Assembly (NCBI GenBank): GCA_936432065.2
Contig: OW386293.2
Span: 59,269,063 to 59,333,062 of the forward strand
Direction: 5' to 3'
Source: Rutpela maculata
Taxonomy: Eukaryota > Arthropoda > Insecta > Coleoptera > Cerambycidae
Length of the DNA stretch: 64,000 nucleotides
The notes below the pieces were generated by a model, which saw nothing but the letters and a program-made list of their open reading frames with translations, was not told the origin of the DNA and searched no databases. Below are positions 32,952-47,035 of this stretch, in pieces. Made by a program: the position numbers and the translations under genes. The stretch's first letter is position 1. Each line of letters opens with the position of its first letter.

Positions 32952-35900
32952 TTTCTTTTGTAAAAGCCAGTCACCCTTTAAACTCTTTGGCTCCGACACT
33001 CACAGAAGGGAGCTGATAGAACCGGTAGCCATTCTCCATGCTCGTGGGGTGAGTAACTACTGGGTCCGCGAATCCTGTGCCCTGAGAAGACGTAAGGAAC
33101 CGAGGATGACGGCTTTCTTCATTCTGCCGGCTAAGACCTCTATCGAATTTCGGCATGCTGGTACGATCTTAAGTTCTGAAAGCAGTGTGTGTCTCGTTCC
33201 ACCGAGGGCTCCTATAAGCAGTACCACTATCTTAACAGTATGATCTGGATTGAGTCGAGTTCGAAGAGCAAATCTCGATATTTGGTCCATTTTTCCACCT
33301 CTTTCAAGACAATGTTGTTTTCCACTGGAGCCGAGAACTCCACGACGAACATTGTCTTGAGTTGATAGTCGAGGAGAACTACGTCAGGCTTGTTGGCTTG
33401 TATTTGCCTGACGGTGGGAAACGAGTAGTTCCAATAAATTAGACTCTTCTGATTTCCCACAACGGACTCAATATCCCCCGGAGCGTAAGGCAGCACTGGT
33501 GTCTCGTCTATCCCATACGAGTGCCTTAGGTGATAATAAAGCACTCGTAATGCTCCGTCGTGCCTCTGGATATAGGCCGAGACTGCATAAGTCCGACACG
33601 CCGACAACAAGTGCATCAGAGTCTCTGGCGCCCTGCGGTAGGCCCTGCAGCTGACATCAGGGACCTCTATACCCATGACACGACTACGATAGACGGGGGT
33701 ATTAAATACACCATCCTGGCAAGCCATTATAAATCCCTCGGTCTCAGACTTCAGCCCGGCTGACCTTAAGAAGGCAAAGGTCAGCCTTTCGGACAAGCCA
33801 AAGTTTTCTATATTTTTATAGAAAACTCCATGCATTGGCTTATCCGTGTGAAGCTGCAGAAAGATGTTGCGTTCTGCAGCTTTAATTTGATCTGTTCGCC
33901 AAACAGGTTCCAACTCGGTGACAGAGTCGCGATTTACCCGCTCGATGTCAAAGTAGAGACCAAGTTCATCGGCTGCTCTCTGTGCTGCCTTAAACAGAAA
34001 GGCTCCTACCCCTGCATTTTCATGGTCCCGGACCATGCACAGGAGGGAATCCGAACTCCTGATGACCTTACTAGCTCCATCCAGAACTATCCTGTTATGG
34101 AGACTCTCCAAACTCAAGAGTCCACGGCCTCCCCGATGTCGCGGGAGGTATAGCCGTGGAACGGACGATTTAGAATCCTATTGAGATGCATCTTCTTGCA
34201 GGTTCCTACGTCGAGTTGACGCCACTCCTCTCGATTACATTTCACCACTCCAAAGGAGTAGAGAAGGGTCAGAACGGCAAGCATGTTTGTAGCAGACACC
34301 TTGTTCTTCCCTGACAGTTCTGAAGACCAGATCTGTCGGAGTCGGTGCTGATACTTGCCGCGGAGAGCGTTTTTCACTACACTCACTTCTTGGGTGGAGC
34401 GTTGCTCGACACCCAAGTAAGTGTACGACTCTCCGGCATCTATATGATGTAAGATGCTTCCGTCTATGAGCAGCGCGTCCTCTCCGTAGACCCCGCATCG
34501 TCCTCTCTTGAGATGGACCAGTGCACATTTGTCCAACCCGAACTCCATACCGACAGCCTGCGTGTACTCCTGTACCACCCTGAGGGACTGGTGTAGGTCC
34601 CTTTCTCCGAAGGCGTAAAGTTAAAAGTCATCCATATAAAACAAATGGGTGACCTTATGCCTCCTATCGCCGGGGGTACCGAAGTTGTATCCACGGGTTT
34701 TCGGAAAGAAACGGATAATGGCAGTAGTGAGATGCAAAACAGATGGGGGCTGAGAGAGTCTCCCTGAAATACTCCCGTTCTGAACGATACCGGCTCCGTC
34801 TGGACTCTATCGTTACCCGATGTTATGGTAAAGCGAGTCCTCCAGAGCGGTATCAGTTGTTCAATACATCTCACTACGGGACCGGGCACTGCAAGACATT
34901 GGAGCAAGTGTAAAATAAGCTCATAAGATGTCATGTCAAATGTCTTGCGGTAGTCGATCCAGGCTATGGAGAGGTTCCGCTTATACTGCACGGAGTCCTG
35001 CGAGACACATCTGTCAATCAGCAGATTCTCCTTGCAGCCAGCGACACCTCTCTTCGACCATCGTTGCTCATATATCCGTTCGTAAACCGGTTCAACTGAG
35101 TGGAGCACCCGCATGTACAAAATGCGTATAAACACTTTGTAACATGCGTTTAAACAGGTTATCGGGCGATAACTTTTTCCACCAAAAGTTATTTATCCCA
35201 TCGGAACCTGGAGCAGCAAAGTTCTTAAAGCCCTCTAGAGCTCTTCTTCTGGGGTTATTGGTTGGCACACTTCCTGTGGTTGCTGAAACCTTTGACAAAA
35301 GGTTTCAAAGTGTGCAAAGGCTGGAGAGTCTCGGTTGAGTGGAAGCTTCTCCTCGTAAAGCGTTTTCCAGAAGTTTTCCATCTGATCTACAGTCAGCGGA
35401 TTCTCTGCAACACGCTGAGGCGGTTCAAAAAAGCGCGAGGGCTTTTGGCGGAAGAATTTATTTTCCGCCAGCCCCCTCGCCCGCCTCACTAGTAATTTTT
35501 TACAAACCACTAGCATCCGTATCCTGTCGAGACAGTGCTGTTTGGTGGTTCGCAGCACTGCCTCATTGAGCGTGTGTTGGACGCGTCTTAAGTTGGCGGC
35601 TATTCGACGCACTTTAGGCGTGAACGGCCTATTGGTCACCATAGAGTCCATCACACATTGGATACGGAATGCTTGTTGCCTCGCCGACCGGATCTTGGCT
35701 TTCATCTTTTGTATGCGCCGCTCCGCCCTCTCCTGAGAGGTAGAATTACGCCTCTCCAACCGAGAAAAGCGTTTAGCAGCGGCATACACGGCCCAATTTA
35801 TGTGCCAGATGTCAGCCTCTTCTGGTAGCGCTGCACGAAGTTCTACATCCACTCTGGCCAGATCTTGTGGCCCGGGGGGTTTTATGTTGTGCAGCCCCCG

Positions 35901-36177
35901 TCTGGTACTGAGACCCTCTGGTGTTGGTGGAACGAAAGGAACCGCTTCCTCAGCCGGTTCGTTCGGTGGCTGTTTGGTCACCTCATTTACCGGCTGAGGA
36001 GCAGCTCTGACATATCCTCTAGCACGAAGGTGGGACACATAATCATGCAGTTTCTGAGGTGTGAAGGCGTCATGTTCTGGGTGGTTTCCACACCACAGAG
36101 CATGCATTCTCGCCATGTACCCCCTTCGGCCGAGCTCACTGCTTTCATAACAGTGCATCAGGTGGTTTCTCAGACGA
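32952..36177 (-). mobile_element. R4/Dong-like LINE copy D, nearly complete
   Basis: Minus strand, 3.2 kb, the fullest domain series. N-terminal region 36158-35235 (307 codons, basic, 'VRRIAANLRRVQHTLNEAVLRTTKQHCLDRI'). RT covers about 35300-34460 with 'WIDYRKTFDMTSYELI' and 'FQGDSLSPHLF'; the YMDD box is disturbed ('WMT') by a frameshift near 34640. Thumb and 'GRGLLSLESLHNR' follow (34580-34090). The zinc knuckle is C-x12-H-x4-C in 'CRAYRRAPETLMHLLSAC' (about 33600). The restriction-enzyme-like endonuclease reads 'KPDVVLLDYQLKTMFVVEF' (about 33350-33405), with the C-terminus at 33057. It has a short 3' UTR and a tail at 32952. At least four frameshifts. Flanked by ATT repeats. Confidence 0.9.
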
Positions 36178-36189
36178 TTATTATTATTT
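36178..36189. repeat. ATT microsatellite at the C/D junction
   Basis: Short (ATT)n running into the T-run (36187-36199) that is the poly(A) tail of copy C on the minus strand. Confidence 0.85.
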
Positions 36190-36199
36190 TTTTTTTTTT

Positions 36200-38101
36200 C
36201 CGTAAAAGCCAGTCACCCTTTATACTCTGTGGCTCCGACACTCACAGAGGGGAGCTGGTAGTACCAGCAGCCACTCCCCACGTCCGTGGGGTGAGTGACT
36301 ACTGGGTCCGAGAATCGTGTGCCCTGAGTAGACGTAATGAGCCGAGGATAATGGCCTTCTGCATCCTGCCGGCTAAGATCTCTGCCGAATTTCGGCACGC
36401 CGGTATGATCTTTAGTTCTGAAAGCAGCGTGTGTCTCGTTCCACCGAGGACTCCTATAATCAGGACCACTAGCTTAACAGTATGGCCAGGGTAAAGCCTG
36501 CGGAGCTCGAAGAGCAAATCTCGATATTTTGTCCGTTTTTCCTCCTCCTTCAAGACAATGTTATTCTCCGCGGGAGCCGAGAACTCCACGACAAACATTG
36601 TCTTGAGTTGGTGGTCGAGGAGGACCATGTCAGGCTTATTAGCTTGTATTTGCCTGACGGTGGGAAACGAGTAGTTCCAATAAATTAGACACTTCTCATT
36701 CCCCACAACGGACTCAATATCCCCCGGAGCGTAAGGCAGCACTGGTGTCTCGTCTATCCCATACGAGTGCCTTAAGTGATAATAAAGCACTCGTAATGCT
36801 GCGTCGTGCCTCTGGATATAGGCCGAGACTGCATATACTGGACAAGCCGAGAGCAAATGCATTAATGTCTCCAGCGCCCTGTGGTAGGTCCTGCAGCTGA
36901 CATCAGGGACCTCTATACCCATGACACGACTTCGATAGACGAGTGTGTTGAATACACCATCCTGGCACGCCATTATGAATCCCTCGGTCTCAGACTTTAG
37001 CCCGGCTGACCTTAAGAAAGCAAAGGTCAGCCTTTCGGATAAGCCGCGGTCTTCTATATTTTTATAGAAGACCTTGCAATGGCTTATCCGAGTGTAGCTG
37101 CAGAAATAAATCAATTTCAGCAGCTTTGACTTGGGCTTTTTGCCGAGCAGGTTCCAACTCGGTGACAGAGTCGTGATTAACCCGCTCAGCGTCGAAGACC
37201 AAACCGAGTTCATCGGCGGCTCTGCGCGCTGCCTTAAACAAAAAGGCTCCTACTCCTGCACTTTCATGGTCTCGGACCATGCAGAGGAGGGGATCCAAAC
37301 TCCTTATGAGCTTACAGGCTCCATCCAGAACCATCCTGTTATGGAGACTCTCCAAACTCAAGAGTCCACGGCCTCCCCGATGTCGTGGGAGATATAACCG
37401 TGGAACGGACGATTTAGTGTGCAAACTCCTACAGAGATGCATCTTTTTTCGGGTTCCTACATCGAGTTGTCGCAGCTCCTCTTGATTCCATTTAATTACT
37501 CCAAAGGAGTATAGGAGGATCGGAACGGCAAGCATATTGGTAGCAGACACCTTGTTCTTCCCCGACAGTTCTGAAGACCAGATCTGTCGGAGTCGGTGCT
37601 GATACTTGCCGCGGAGAGCGTTTTTTACTACACTCACTTCTTGGGTGGAGCGTTGCTCGACACCCAAGTAAGTGTACGACTCTCCGGCATCTAGGTGATG
37701 TAAGATGCTTCCGTCCACAAGCTGCGCATCCTCTCCGTAGTCACCGCATCGTCCTCTCTTGAGGTGGACTAGTGCACACTTGTCCAACCCAAATTCCATG
37801 CCGACAGCCTGCGTGTACTCCTGTACCACCCTGGGGGACTGGCGTAAATCCCTCTCTCCGGAGGCATAAAGTTTAAGGTCATCCATGTAAAACAGATGGG
37901 TGATTATGCCTCCTATCGCCGGGGGTACCGCAGTTGTAGCCACGGGTATTTCGCAGCGAAACGGATAATGGCAGTAGCGAGATGCAAAACAGAAGGGGGC
38001 TTAGGGAATCTCCCTGAAATACTCCCCTTCTGAACAATACCGGCTCTGTCTGGACTCTGCTATTACCCGATGTTATGGTAAAGCGAGTCCTCCAGAGCGG
38101 C
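36200..38101 (-). mobile_element. R4/Dong-like LINE copy C (RT palm to 3' end)
   Basis: 5'-truncated within RT at 38101. 38103-37879 has 'PLWRTRFTITSGN' and 'GVFQGDSLSPLLFCISLLPLS'. 37943-37062 has an intact 'FYMDDLKLYASGERDL' catalytic box, 'GLDKCALVHLKRG', 'YTYLGVEQRS' and 'GGRGLLSLESLHNR'. 37213-36299 carries the zinc knuckle ('CRTYHRALETLMHLLSAC') and endonuclease ('KPDMVLLDHQLKTMFVVEF'). Frame breaks occur near 37930 and 37100. It is closely similar to copies A and D. The YMDD box and the PD-D endonuclease motif, together with ATT flanks, support the R4/Dong assignment. Confidence 0.9.
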
Positions 38102-38135
38102 ATTATTATTATTATTATTATTTTTTTTTTTTTTT
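38102..38135. repeat. ATT microsatellite plus T-run at the B/C junction
   Basis: (ATT)7 followed by about 14 T. The T-run is the minus-strand poly(A) tail of copy B. Confidence 0.88.
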
Positions 38136-39947
<1,812 letters not shown>

Positions 39948-40029
<82 letters not shown>

Positions 40030-40069
40030 CATTATCATGATCATTATCATTATTATTATTATTATTATT
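39948..40069. repeat. ATT microsatellite, outer flank of the LINE row
   Basis: (ATT)n of about 85 bp followed by an impure CATTATCATGATCATTATC segment and more ATT. Probably the remaining part of the original target repeat. It yields a spurious poly-Tyr/poly-Asn frame. Confidence 0.9.
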
Positions 40070-41265
40070 TACATACTGAAATGTCCCAGGATATCTTACG
40101 AATTGCAAATAGTTATCCACGGTCATCTAAATTTTGGTACTAGACCATTTTAAATTCTAGTTTAACGATGTTATACTTAGATTTAACAATTGAATTGTAA
40201 AAACGCCCGACTGCAACTTCTACTCGTTACTAAGATTGAAATCAATAACAACTCATCAGTTGCTCAGATAACCTTGTCATATTGGTATAGATAGCAAATC
40301 TTTTTTAAATGAATAATTTATATTAAATTGCAACATAAAAGATTAACAAACTATAAAATTATTTTAAAAAGCCTTATCATTTTAGCATATTAAGCAAATT
40401 AGAAAATATCATATCTGCCAAAGTGCCTTCTAAACATTTTAACAAGAAAAAGAGATAGTAATTTATTATATTTTCCATTTAATGCATTTTTCCAAGAGCT
40501 TTATTTTTTACATCTTAAAACATAAAAGTACATATTAATTTTCTTGGTATATCAAATCAGATAGTAAACACAAAACATTAATATAGGTATAGTATATAAA
40601 TTAATCTAGAAGTATGATTACGAGCACGAACCTGTAATATTAAGATCATAAGCGGAGGCAGCAACCGTTCAAAAATTAAAAACTAGTTAAGCCGCTGAGG
40701 TCGACAATGTCACAGCAGAAACAATCAAATTACTCACTCCAGAATTTTGTGGCTAGCAACACGTTCAAGCTAATTTTCGCTGATTTGGCAGATCGTGGAG
40801 TTAAATTAAGGATCAAAATGGGTGTTGTGTTTCAATAAAACTCGCTGGTTTTAACAAATCCCAGATAGCATTTAATATTCCACGAATGTACATTTTGCAT
40901 TCCCAATGTTCTAATTGCATTCTGTACTTGCCATGTATGTTCCCCCAACATTCCCATATAAATAATATTTTCACATATACAATATGATTATACATACGAT
41001 ATAAATGGAATATACAGAAAAGTTTATGTTCACAGTCGCATATACTGTGTACACGTATCAGGGAACGTTCTTCGTATATGTGTCTATGTACATCGTATAA
41101 ACATTCGTCAATTATTTTATCTGTATAATACAGGTATATTTTTTGGGGAAATATTTGCATCGCTCGAGCGCCGCGCAGACAGTAATATCATCAAAAGTTC
41201 AGCACTTTTAACGCGAACGCTGATTGGTTCGATTTTTGAAGTAATAAAAATAAACCTGCATCCAT
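40070..41265. other. AT-rich DNA, nothing identified
   Basis: No recognisable gene. 40860-40990 has recurring ATTCCC words after a CCCAGATAGCA start similar to the 5588 region; its nature is unclear. Confidence 0.45.
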
Positions 41266-41646
41266 AGATGTGCTGAGGAAACTTTCCATATTTAATAAAA
41301 GTCTGTAAAAGTCATGTAAATAATATAATTGTATGCACTTATTTAGTATCAAAATGAAGCTTGCATCATCACGAATCAGATTTCACCATAAAATAGACTA
41401 TTAATATACCCAATGGAAAGTTAGAAGGAAAACTTCCTGGAAACTTTCGGAGTTTTCAAAACGGAAAGTTTCCAGGAAGTTTTCCTTCTAACTTTCCATT
41501 GGGTATATTGATAAGCTATTTTATGGTGAAATCTGATTCGTGATTATGCAAGCTTCATTTTGATACCAAATAAGTGCATACAATTATATTATTTACATGA
41601 CTTTTACAGACTTTTATCAAATATGGAAAGTTTCCTCGGCACATCT
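41266..41646. mobile_element. near-perfect palindromic hairpin element
   Basis: Two arms of about 185 bp meet near 41457 with a loop of about 15 bp. For example GGAAAGTTTCCAGGAAG is the inverse of CTTCCTGGAAACTTTCC. Mismatches are few. No coding capacity. No duplication of flanking bases is evident. Confidence 0.85.
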
Positions 41647-42795
41647 CTGCCTGCATCACAACTGATGAGACAGCAATGCTAGTTTTATAGTACCTATCTA
41701 CCTACCTACCTACAAAAATAATTATGGTATTTCTCTATCTATATAGATTTGGTTTAAGTACATTTATAATCATCCCATCAATTTTGAATCCAGACTTTAG
41801 ATTTGTGATCGAATATTAAATAATAATGAATATGAAATATTAAATAATAATGAATGAAATATTAAATAATAATGAATAATAACCCTTTTTTAATTTATGT
41901 ACTATGTTCAATTAATTAGTAACTATCTCGGTAACTATCGACATTTCTTAAGCAGATAGTTCAGACTCAGAATGGTTATTTAATTACATTTTATCTTTTA
42001 TATTTAGATGCTGCTATTATTACACGTCACGCTTCTGCTGTCAAATGTCGATTTCAATTTGTGTTTTGTTTCTCCTGATTTATTATAATTATTCCAAGTA
42101 TACATTAATTGCATTGCAGTAAGTATTTTACAATTGTATACAATATAACTACCACATAGTTTTGTTGTCATTTGCAGATATTTTATATTTAGACACTAAA
42201 GTTTAATGTGTATCCCTTTGTACATATTATACTAAGCATACCACCTATATTAGTTATAATAATTACGGCGTTTGTAGGTATCGATTTTTGGAAAAAAAAA
42301 CTGAGGTGGTCTTTGTAATGGTGTAGGTCCACGAAAAGGAAGCTTGGTGGTCACCATTCAAACGGAAACAATTTGACTGATCATTGAAAAACAGATGAAA
42401 CGTGGACACTTTACGGGGTGTTTAAATCTTATTTTCAAGAAGGTAGGTTCGATTTATTTCAATATTAAGGAGCTTTTGTTTATTTAAATCACAACCATTG
42501 GATTTGATTACAACATACGAGTTGTGATAGGTATTTATTTGTAGTAATTTGCTTTATACCTATTTCAGAGGATTATAGAAGAGCTGCAATTAAATGAAAA
42601 GGGCAGAGATCACATCTGATGTACAGAGTGAACAAAAACAAATCAAAGGACTATGTACAAAAAGCACATTATTCCTCCCGTCAGATGAACATAATGATAT
42701 CGAAGAAAATATTGGAAGCCGTCGACTTTTCAAGAAATTTTGTCCTTACTAGAAGTTGAAAGAAGATATGTTGTTCTTTTAATAACTCTGGTAGG
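41647..42795. other. AT-rich DNA, nothing identified
   Basis: Contains CTAC repeats near 41695-41712 and a triple AATGAATATGAAATATTAAAT repeat at 41815-41880. 42600-42780 has no family signature. Confidence 0.45.
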
Positions 42796-42807
42796 CATTT
42801 AAAATCA

Positions 42808-43028
42808 AGTACCTAAAATTTCGAATGTTCACTTGAACGAATTTGATATGAAAAAGAAAAATTAATAAAAGCCACACTTCGATTTAGGTGTAAAAACTTA
42901 AGTATTGTGGATATTTATTGTCAGCAAATGTGACAATGAAGTATTTATGCCTAAATCGATGTGTGGTTTTTATTAACTTTTCTTTTTCATCTAAAATTCA
43001 TTCAAGTGAACGTTCGAAACTTCAGGTA
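42808..43028. mobile_element. hairpin MITE with possible 12-bp target duplication
   Basis: Arms of about 90 bp (42809-42897 and 42940-43028) are inverted, for example 'GTTCACTTGAACGAATTT' opposite 'AAATTCATTCAAGTGAAC'. CATTTAAAATCA occurs immediately on both sides (42796-42807 and 43029-43040). Confidence 0.75.
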
Positions 43029-43080
43029 CATTTAAAATCACAAGCATAAATATTTCCGAATTCCAAAAAAATATCTATGT

Positions 43081-43439
<359 letters not shown>

Positions 43440-43460
<21 letters not shown>

Positions 43461-43660
43461 CCACTCTATAACCATACTTGTGTGGCCTTTGCTAATTGTG
43501 TGGCCATACACATGGCCACACAATTTAAAACCTATTTCTACAGCATCTATGTGGCCTCCCCACCCTATATCTGTCGATTTTTGGAAATGGCCACACAAGT
43601 ATAGTAAAAATTTGGTGTGTATAATCTCAGAAATTTCACCAAATTGTGTGGCCTTGTACA
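43440..43660. repeat. cluster of TTGTGTGGCCA words
   Basis: The word (A)TTGTGTGG or its inverse CCACACAA occurs at about 43446, 43481, 43496, 43517, 43589 and 43644, several followed by CC and forming short palindromes such as TGTGTGGCCATACACATGGCCACACA. The same word recurs at 48160-48205 and 48342. Possibly subterminal repeats of a non-autonomous element. Confidence 0.5.
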
Positions 43661-44275
43661 GTGCTGCCCCCAGCGGAAATATATATTATACTGCTATTAT
43701 TTCCATTTCTTCGTGTGTATTCAAGATGTGTGTTAAATATGTCTTTTATGTGGCCCTAACAGTTTTATTGAATTGGTGGGTGAGTATTTAGTAGGTCGTA
43801 CTACTATTAATAGAACATTATTATAAATGAAATAAGATCATGTTTTATTTGTATAAAGGGACTTTTTTTAATCAAATATTATTGATATTATTTATTTATT
43901 CTTTTATTAACTGCATTTCATCTAGGTAAGCTTTTTCTTTTTTTATAATAATTTGAAGAAAAAAAAAAGGAATATATCAATATAAATGTGAATACACAGT
44001 ATGTTACACAATAACGGAGAGGGAAAATTGTCATATTACGTTTTAGAAATTAACTTTATTAGCTAGAGGATTAGAAATTTGCTTATGGAAAAAATAATAT
44101 TCACATAATAAAAAGCGAAATTTAAACTAAATGATTCCAAAAAGATAAGAAATGTTAAATAAACTCAATTTTGTAGATAAGTCAAATACCAAGTTTTGGA
44201 AAGATGATCAAAATTATAAAAAGTCGAAATTTTTATTTAAATATATTTTAAAACAATAAAAGTCTTGGCAAAAAA

Positions 44276-44440
44276 ATGAAAGGATTCGGGAGAATACGAT
44301 GCTGGAATGTCGCTTTTGAGAACGTATATCTTAGAGAATCGAGCTCTCTAAACCCACATCCCGAAAGCATCAGTACGCCATATGTCTACATCCATGACGG
44401 TCCATCTCTCAGAAGTGTGAAAAAAGATGGAGAAAATTAG
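44276..44440 (+). CDS. small open frame, 54 aa, unrecognised
   Basis: ATG 44276 to TAG 44438. Its base composition is richer in GC than the flanks and the peptide (…'NPHPESISTPYVYIHDGPS'…) is not low-complexity, so it could be an exon or a transposon fragment. I do not recognise the family. No promoter or splice evidence. Confidence 0.2.
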   Translation: MKGFGRIRCWNVAFENVYLRESSSLNPHPESISTPYVYIHDGPSLRSVKKDGEN

Positions 44441-44993
44441 GGCGTTAAGGTAATCTGATCTTAGTATGTTAGATTTTTTAACAAAAATTTGATGGGCTTC
44501 TTATATACATATTTTCTTTTTCAATTAGCCTATCCTGGTCATCACTTATAAAATGGTGCATCAAAATCCCGTATTTTTCTACGACTGTCATTGAAAATAG
44601 ACTTTTCATCCTCTGAGAACAAAAGTTGCCCACTCAGGCCAAAGAATTTCTCTTTAGAAACGATGTGCTTGAGGTTTAATAATAAAATAAAAATAAAAAT
44701 CAGTAGTGCTCTTTTGTCAATTTTGCTGCAGTCGTAAAAAATGGTGTGTATATTTCGAACGGAAAGTACGCATGCCAACTTTTCTTGATTGCAATATGCA
44801 GCAATATTCATGCCTAAGCTGCAATAGACTTTCCGCTCTTAATATGCAAATAGTCATTATTTGAATAACTTAGAGTAATAAAATTTAGAATACAGTTCTT
44901 ATAAAGCTTCTAAACTAGTCATATTGTAAAGAAATTGTGATAATCAAATACTTGTTTCTATACATTTCTTTCGCTTGGGAATCAGCCGTTATA
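44441..44993. other. no supported feature
   Basis: A minus-strand frame of 89 codons (44811-44542) shows no recognisable motif. AT-rich. Confidence 0.4.
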
Positions 44994-45650
44994 CAGGGTG
45001 AGGAACAGTGCTTCGGACTTCGATATTTCGGGTTCTACGATAGCTAGAAATTAAAAAAAAAATGCAAGTAAACTAGATAAAAAAGTCTAAAACCAGAAAT
45101 TATTTTCGAATATACAGGGCGAGCCAAGACAAAATTACAGGATCGAGTGCCTTTTTTTAAATGGAATGCTATGTACCTATATCAGTATATTTTTTGAAGC
45201 CTCGTTCTATACTCTATTCATTCCTATATTATTATTGGCTATCTCCCAACCACTTGAATGTAATGAACTTTTATGTTGAAATAATGCCATCTGCAGATGC
45301 ATATTGAAAAAATCACCAAAGTCACAATTATGGGTTTTAAGAGAAACTTATGTGAATGCTAGTTATGAGACATCTGATTAGTGTTTTTGAATCATTGTTA
45401 CTTCGTAAAAATGTACAGGGTGGCCAAAAATCATTTTTAAATTAAGAACTTTTTAAATTGAATTTTATCAATTTTTCGACGATGTGATGAAGAAATGAAA
45501 AATGAACATTTTTTGTGAATACTTCCCTATGGCTAATTGCAACCATTTTTGTTTTATTGAGCAATAAGTATAAAATCCGAGAAAAACTTTAAGAATAGAG
45601 TTTTCTTCAAATAATTCATTAGAAAAAATTATAAAAAGTGCTCAGTTTGC

Positions 45651-47035
45651 TCATTTTGATCGACACTCTATGCGCTTTTGAAATGAGGTTTCTACTGCTC
45701 CTAAAATTGCCGGTGTGATAGATCTAACAGGAGTTATTATCGTTTTCTTCATATTTTGTACTGTTGTTGGCGTGTCTTTATAAACAATTTCCTTCACATA
45801 TCCCCATAAAAAGAAATCCATTTTTGTAAGATCTGAGGATCCAGCAGGCCATTTAGCGGGTTTATTTTTTCCAATCCATTGAAATGGGTAGGTAGTATTT
45901 AAGTGATCTCTAACTGAATTTTAATAACGTGGTTGAGCACCATCTTGCTGAGACCACATCCCATTTCAAATCCTTTCAGGAAGATTTACCAATAATTGAA
46001 GACCTAAGTGGATAAAGGTGTTATGTCGTATTTTTAAAAAAAATTACTTTATGCAATTTTTGAACACCCCTGATACAGATTTAACACCCAGTAAACGGTG
46101 AATTCTAAATTTGTAATATTGTATAGAAACTTTTTAATTATAAAGGCGCCATGTCATACATACAAACAGTAATTTTAGTGGATGTACACAGTTTTGGACA
46201 GAAAAATCTAGTTTCATAACAGCTTGATATTTTTCTTTAATATTAGTGTAAACAAAAGAACATAACCCAAAATTATCTATTTTATCAGGTATTATTTATT
46301 TGAATCGAAAACAAAATAAATAAGTTCCAACTCATAACTGTTTTGTTTAATTTACTCAAAACTTTAAAAGTGTGACATAACACCTTTATCCACTTAGGTC
46401 TTCAATTGTGGCAGATAGTTTTCAAGAAGATGAAGATAAATAGCTCCAGTCAATGTTCCATCAAAAAAATGTAGCCCTATTACATGTTCTCTAATAATTC
46501 CTCTCCAAACGTTTATAGACCATTTGTGCTGGTTATCAACTTGCCTAAAAAAGTGAGGATTTTCCGAAGCATAATAATGGAAATTGTGCCTATTAACAAA
46601 TCCATTTTTATGAAAAGTTGCCTCATCAGTGAATAAAACATTATGAAAGAAGGTGACATCTTGCATTTTTTCTCTGGCCCCATTACAAAACTGTAGACGC
46701 CTTTGAAAATCGTCATCAGATAATTCCTGGTGCATTTGAATATGATATTCCTACTAACGAGCACACTTCTCTCTGACTAATATGAGGATTCTCAACCGTT
46801 GCCAGTACCACAGAAAACGCATTTTCTTCATTCACAACACGTTTTATTCTTTCACTTTTTTTATATTCGACATTTTCAGTTTCCAGAAATCTATCGAGAA
46901 GGTTTTGGAAGCTGCTATCAGGAATCCTTCTTCAGAATACCTTTGCTTATAAATTCTACTAACAAGCAAACAATTTCTGTCCGACTACCCCAAAACAAAA
47001 GTCATGTCTACCAGTTCCGCTTTATTAAAATTCAT
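45651..47035 (-). pseudogene. mariner-like transposase with DUF4817-like N-terminus
   Basis: Minus strand. The N-terminal helix-turn-helix region is at 47035-46760 ('MNFNKAELVDMTFVLG', 'RIYKQRY'). The catalytic core has 'VLFTDEATFHKNGFVNRHN' (first Asp, about 46625), 'WSINVWRGI', 'HFFDGTLTG', then 'QQDGAQPRY' (second Asp, about 45945) and 'WPAGSSDLTKMDFFLWGYVKEIVY' (about 45770-45850; the third acidic residue is the Asp of 'LTKMD'). A TAG near 46986, frameshifts near 46760-46880 and a 406-bp MITE between the first and second Asp regions disable it. The third acidic residue suggests a DD34D-like enzyme; spacing was not measured exactly. Confidence 0.87.
45998..46403. mobile_element. MITE inserted in the transposase gene
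   Basis: Termini GAAGACCTAAGTGGATAAAG and its inverse form about 30-bp TIRs. AATT at 45994-45997 and 46404-46407 is the target duplication. Deleting the insert and one AATT makes the transposase frame continuous. No coding capacity. Confidence 0.85.

Noticed and set aside
32133..36494. Plus-strand frames through the LINE row, one of 209 codons
   Set aside because: Antisense shadows of the minus-strand R4/Dong coding region.
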